From Mucilaginibacter aquatilis (GTDB taxonomy: Bacteria > Bacteroidota > Bacteroidia > Sphingobacteriales > Sphingobacteriaceae), in NCBI RefSeq assembly GCF_009755275.1, contig NZ_WQLA01000002.1, forward strand, positions 248,001 to 312,000: 64,000 nucleotides of DNA, read 5' to 3'. A program made the position numbers and the translations under genes. Positions 62,400 to 64,000 of this stretch are shown in pieces (the stretch's first letter is position 1; the number at the start of each line of letters is the position of its first letter). Under the pieces are notes generated by a model. That model had not been told where the DNA came from. It saw only the letters and a list, made by a program, of their open reading frames with translations, and did not search any database.

Positions 62400-63182
62400 A
62401 TGACCATCTTAGATCAGATAGTAGCCAAAAAGCATAAAGAAGTAACAGCATCAAAAATCGTTACACCATATAGTCACCTCGAAGAACGAGAGATGTTCTT
62501 GCGCGAGCCTTTATCGTTCCGTGAGTTTTTGCTTGATCCGGCGCGTACGGGTATCATTGCAGAGTTTAAGCGTAAATCGCCGTCAAAAGGCATTATAAAT
62601 GATCAGGTGGCTGTGAAGGATGTAACTACGGCTTACGCAGCTGCAGGTGCATCGGCGTTATCGGTGTTAACCGATCGGCACTTTTTTATGGGTGCTAAGA
62701 AGGACTTGCTCGAGGCTCGTAAATTTAATGATATACCTTTATTGCGTAAGGATTTCATGATAGATGAATACCAGATTGTGGAAGCTAAAACACTGGGTGC
62801 CGATATTATATTACTCATAGCCGCCATACTTACGCCTGAGCAAGTGAAGCAATTTGCTGCATTAGCCAAAAGTATTGGCCTAAGTGTGCTGCTTGAAGTG
62901 CATAATTTAGAGGAACTTGAACGCAGCCTGTGCGATAACCTTGATGCCATAGGTGTTAACAACCGCAACCTGGCTGATTTTACGGTGTCGGTAGAAACTT
63001 CGTTTCAACTGGCCGAGCATATACCTGATGGTGTAATGAAAATCTCAGAAAGCGCCATCAGCAATACTCAGGTAATAAGGCAATTGAAAAGCGCAGGGTT
63101 CAACGGCTTTTTAATAGGAGAAAACTTCATGCGTCAGCCTAATCCGGGCGCGGCTATGGCTGAGTTTGTGAAGGAGCTTTAA
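62400..63182 (+). CDS. trpC: indole-3-glycerol-phosphate synthase
   Basis: TIM-barrel enzyme closing the indole ring in tryptophan synthesis. Start at the ATG at 62400 (MTILDQIVAKKHKEV); a TTG at 62382 is in frame but unnecessary. Seen: IIAEFKRKSPSKG (catalytic Glu and Lys), LSVLTDRHFFMG, LLRKDFMIDEYQI, GVNNRNLADF and ISESAISN. 260 residues, monofunctional (no TrpF fusion). Eighty-five bases separate it from trpG; trpD, usually between them, is missing. Confidence 0.96.
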   Translation: MTILDQIVAKKHKEVTASKIVTPYSHLEEREMFLREPLSFREFLLDPARTGIIAEFKRKSPSKGIINDQVAVKDVTTAYAAAGASALSVLTDRHFFMGAKKDLLEARKFNDIPLLRKDFMIDEYQIVEAKTLGADIILLIAAILTPEQVKQFAALAKSIGLSVLLEVHNLEELERSLCDNLDAIGVNNRNLADFTVSVETSFQLAEHIPDGVMKISESAISNTQVIRQLKSAGFNGFLIGENFMRQPNPGAAMAEFVKEL

Positions 63183-63310
63183 TTTACTTAAACAATTGCT
63201 GCATCAATGTGATTACATACTAAAACTGCCATAATAGCATTAAATACCTGCTGTTAACTTTAAATTAACTTATTTTACAACCTGGCATTTCAATTGATAT
63301 ATAATATTTA

Positions 63311-64000
63311 ATGAAGCAAAAATTTTATGATACTGCTGTGAAGCAGGAAACTGCTGTACTGGTCGGCGTGGTTACACCTGGCCAAACCGACGTACAGACC
63401 AAAGAATACTTAGAAGAACTTGAATTTTTGGTGGATACCGCCGGCGGTAAAACTGTAAATACCTTTACCCAGCGTATGCAAAGACCCGATCGTGCAACTT
63501 TTGTTGGTTCGGGCAAGCTGGAGGAAATAAAAGCATATGTAACTGAAGAAGAAATAGATTTAGTGGTTTTCGACGATGAGCTGTCGCCGTCGCAGCTGCG
63601 TAACATTGAGGCTGAACTAAAAGTAAAGATACTTGACCGAAGCAACCTCATCCTTGATATTTTTGCCGGCCGTGCGCAAACCGCACAGGCTAAAACGCAG
63701 GTTGAGCTGGCCCAGTTACAGTATTTATTACCCCGCCTTACCCGTTTATGGACCCACTTGGAGCGCCAAAAAGGTGGTATTGGTATGCGTGGCCCGGGAG
63801 AGTCACAAATTGAGACTGACCGTCGTTTGATCTTGAATAAAATCTCGTTATTAAAAGAGCGCTTACGTCAAATAGACAAACAAAACGAAACGCAGCGGAA
63901 AAACCGTCATCAACTGGTGCGCACTGCTTTGGTAGGTTATACCAACGTTGGTAAATCAACCATTATGAACATGATTTCCAAATCGGAGGTGTTTGCGGAG
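63311..64000 (+). CDS. hflX: GTPase HflX (3' end outside window)
   Basis: Ribosome-associated GTPase that splits stalled or stressed 70S ribosomes. 230 codons are in the window, without stop. The N-terminal HflX domain (about residues 12-195) shows FVGSGKLEEI, VVFDDELSPSQLRNIE, ILDRSNLILDIFAGRAQTAQAK and the glycine-rich GGIGMRGPGESQIETDRR linker. The GTPase G1 motif GYTNVGKST is at about 209-217. Start at the ATG at 63311. Confidence 0.95.
   Translation, partial: MKQKFYDTAVKQETAVLVGVVTPGQTDVQTKEYLEELEFLVDTAGGKTVNTFTQRMQRPDRATFVGSGKLEEIKAYVTEEEIDLVVFDDELSPSQLRNIEAELKVKILDRSNLILDIFAGRAQTAQAKTQVELAQLQYLLPRLTRLWTHLERQKGGIGMRGPGESQIETDRRLILNKISLLKERLRQIDKQNETQRKNRHQLVRTALVGYTNVGKSTIMNMISKSEVFAE

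Noticed and set aside
1..64000. tRNA, rRNA, insertion sequences, integrases, prophage genes, CRISPR arrays
   Set aside because: Looked for across both strands by eye and by the encoded proteins; none recognised.

Overview
The window looks like chromosome of a Sphingobacteriaceae-type bacterium (phylum Bacteroidota, Mucilaginibacter/Pedobacter-like). The grounds are a SusC/SusD pair with an ECF sigma and FecR anti-sigma, a type IX secretion C-terminal domain with a PorP/SprF partner, TAnnTTTG-type -7 promoter boxes, few Shine-Dalgarno sequences, and moderately AT-rich DNA. Genus assignment is inference. No tRNA, rRNA, insertion sequence, integrase or CRISPR array was seen.

Layout. 1-3674: end of nhaA (Na+/H+ antiporter), two small minus-strand genes (membrane protein, zinc ribbon) and a BCCT transporter. 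3675-21361: an exopolysaccharide locus. Export lipoprotein, Wzc-like co-polymerase/tyrosine kinase, polymerase, flippase, two GT4 glycosyltransferases, an acyltransferase-3, two hexapeptide acetyltransferases and a WecG/TagA-type glycosyltransferase run on +. Secreted parallel beta-helix proteins on - flank both sides, followed by a small unknown gene and a putative secreted TIM-barrel lipoprotein. 21522-28219: a TolC/RND/adaptor efflux operon with a DUF202 gene. 28420-37148: a Kdp high-affinity K+ locus (an extra 27-aa micropeptide, KdpF, A, B, C, a beta-barrel porin, a KdpD-type sensor half and a separate histidine kinase; no KdpE visible). 37407-51145: ECF sigma, FecR, STN-bearing SusC, SusD, a metzincin-like protease and DUF3347 protein, then a copper-type cluster (Cys/His-rich protein, HMA-DUF3347 protein, multicopper oxidase with a C-terminal barrel-like extension). 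51669-57461: a 1617-aa MBG-repeat type IX substrate and its PorP/SprF partner. 57633-59834: a DUF4369-thioredoxin protein and a GH43-like protein. 59835-63182: trp genes E, G, C behind a trp leader peptide and attenuator. 63311 to the end: 5' part of hflX.

How the parts work together. The sigma/anti-sigma pair should sense transport through the STN domain of the SusC protein and control the SusCD-protease-DUF3347 operon. The adjacent copper-type genes make metal (possibly copper) acquisition or detoxification a reasonable hypothesis. The exopolysaccharide operon has regulatory-looking DNA: a perfect palindrome containing a -7 box, a long leader hairpin, and a 16-bp hairpin at the wzc stop codon. 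The trp operon leader encodes a 22-codon peptide with a Trp-Trp pair and a third Trp, followed by an intrinsic terminator and a sequence able to pair with its loop, which fits ribosome-mediated attenuation.
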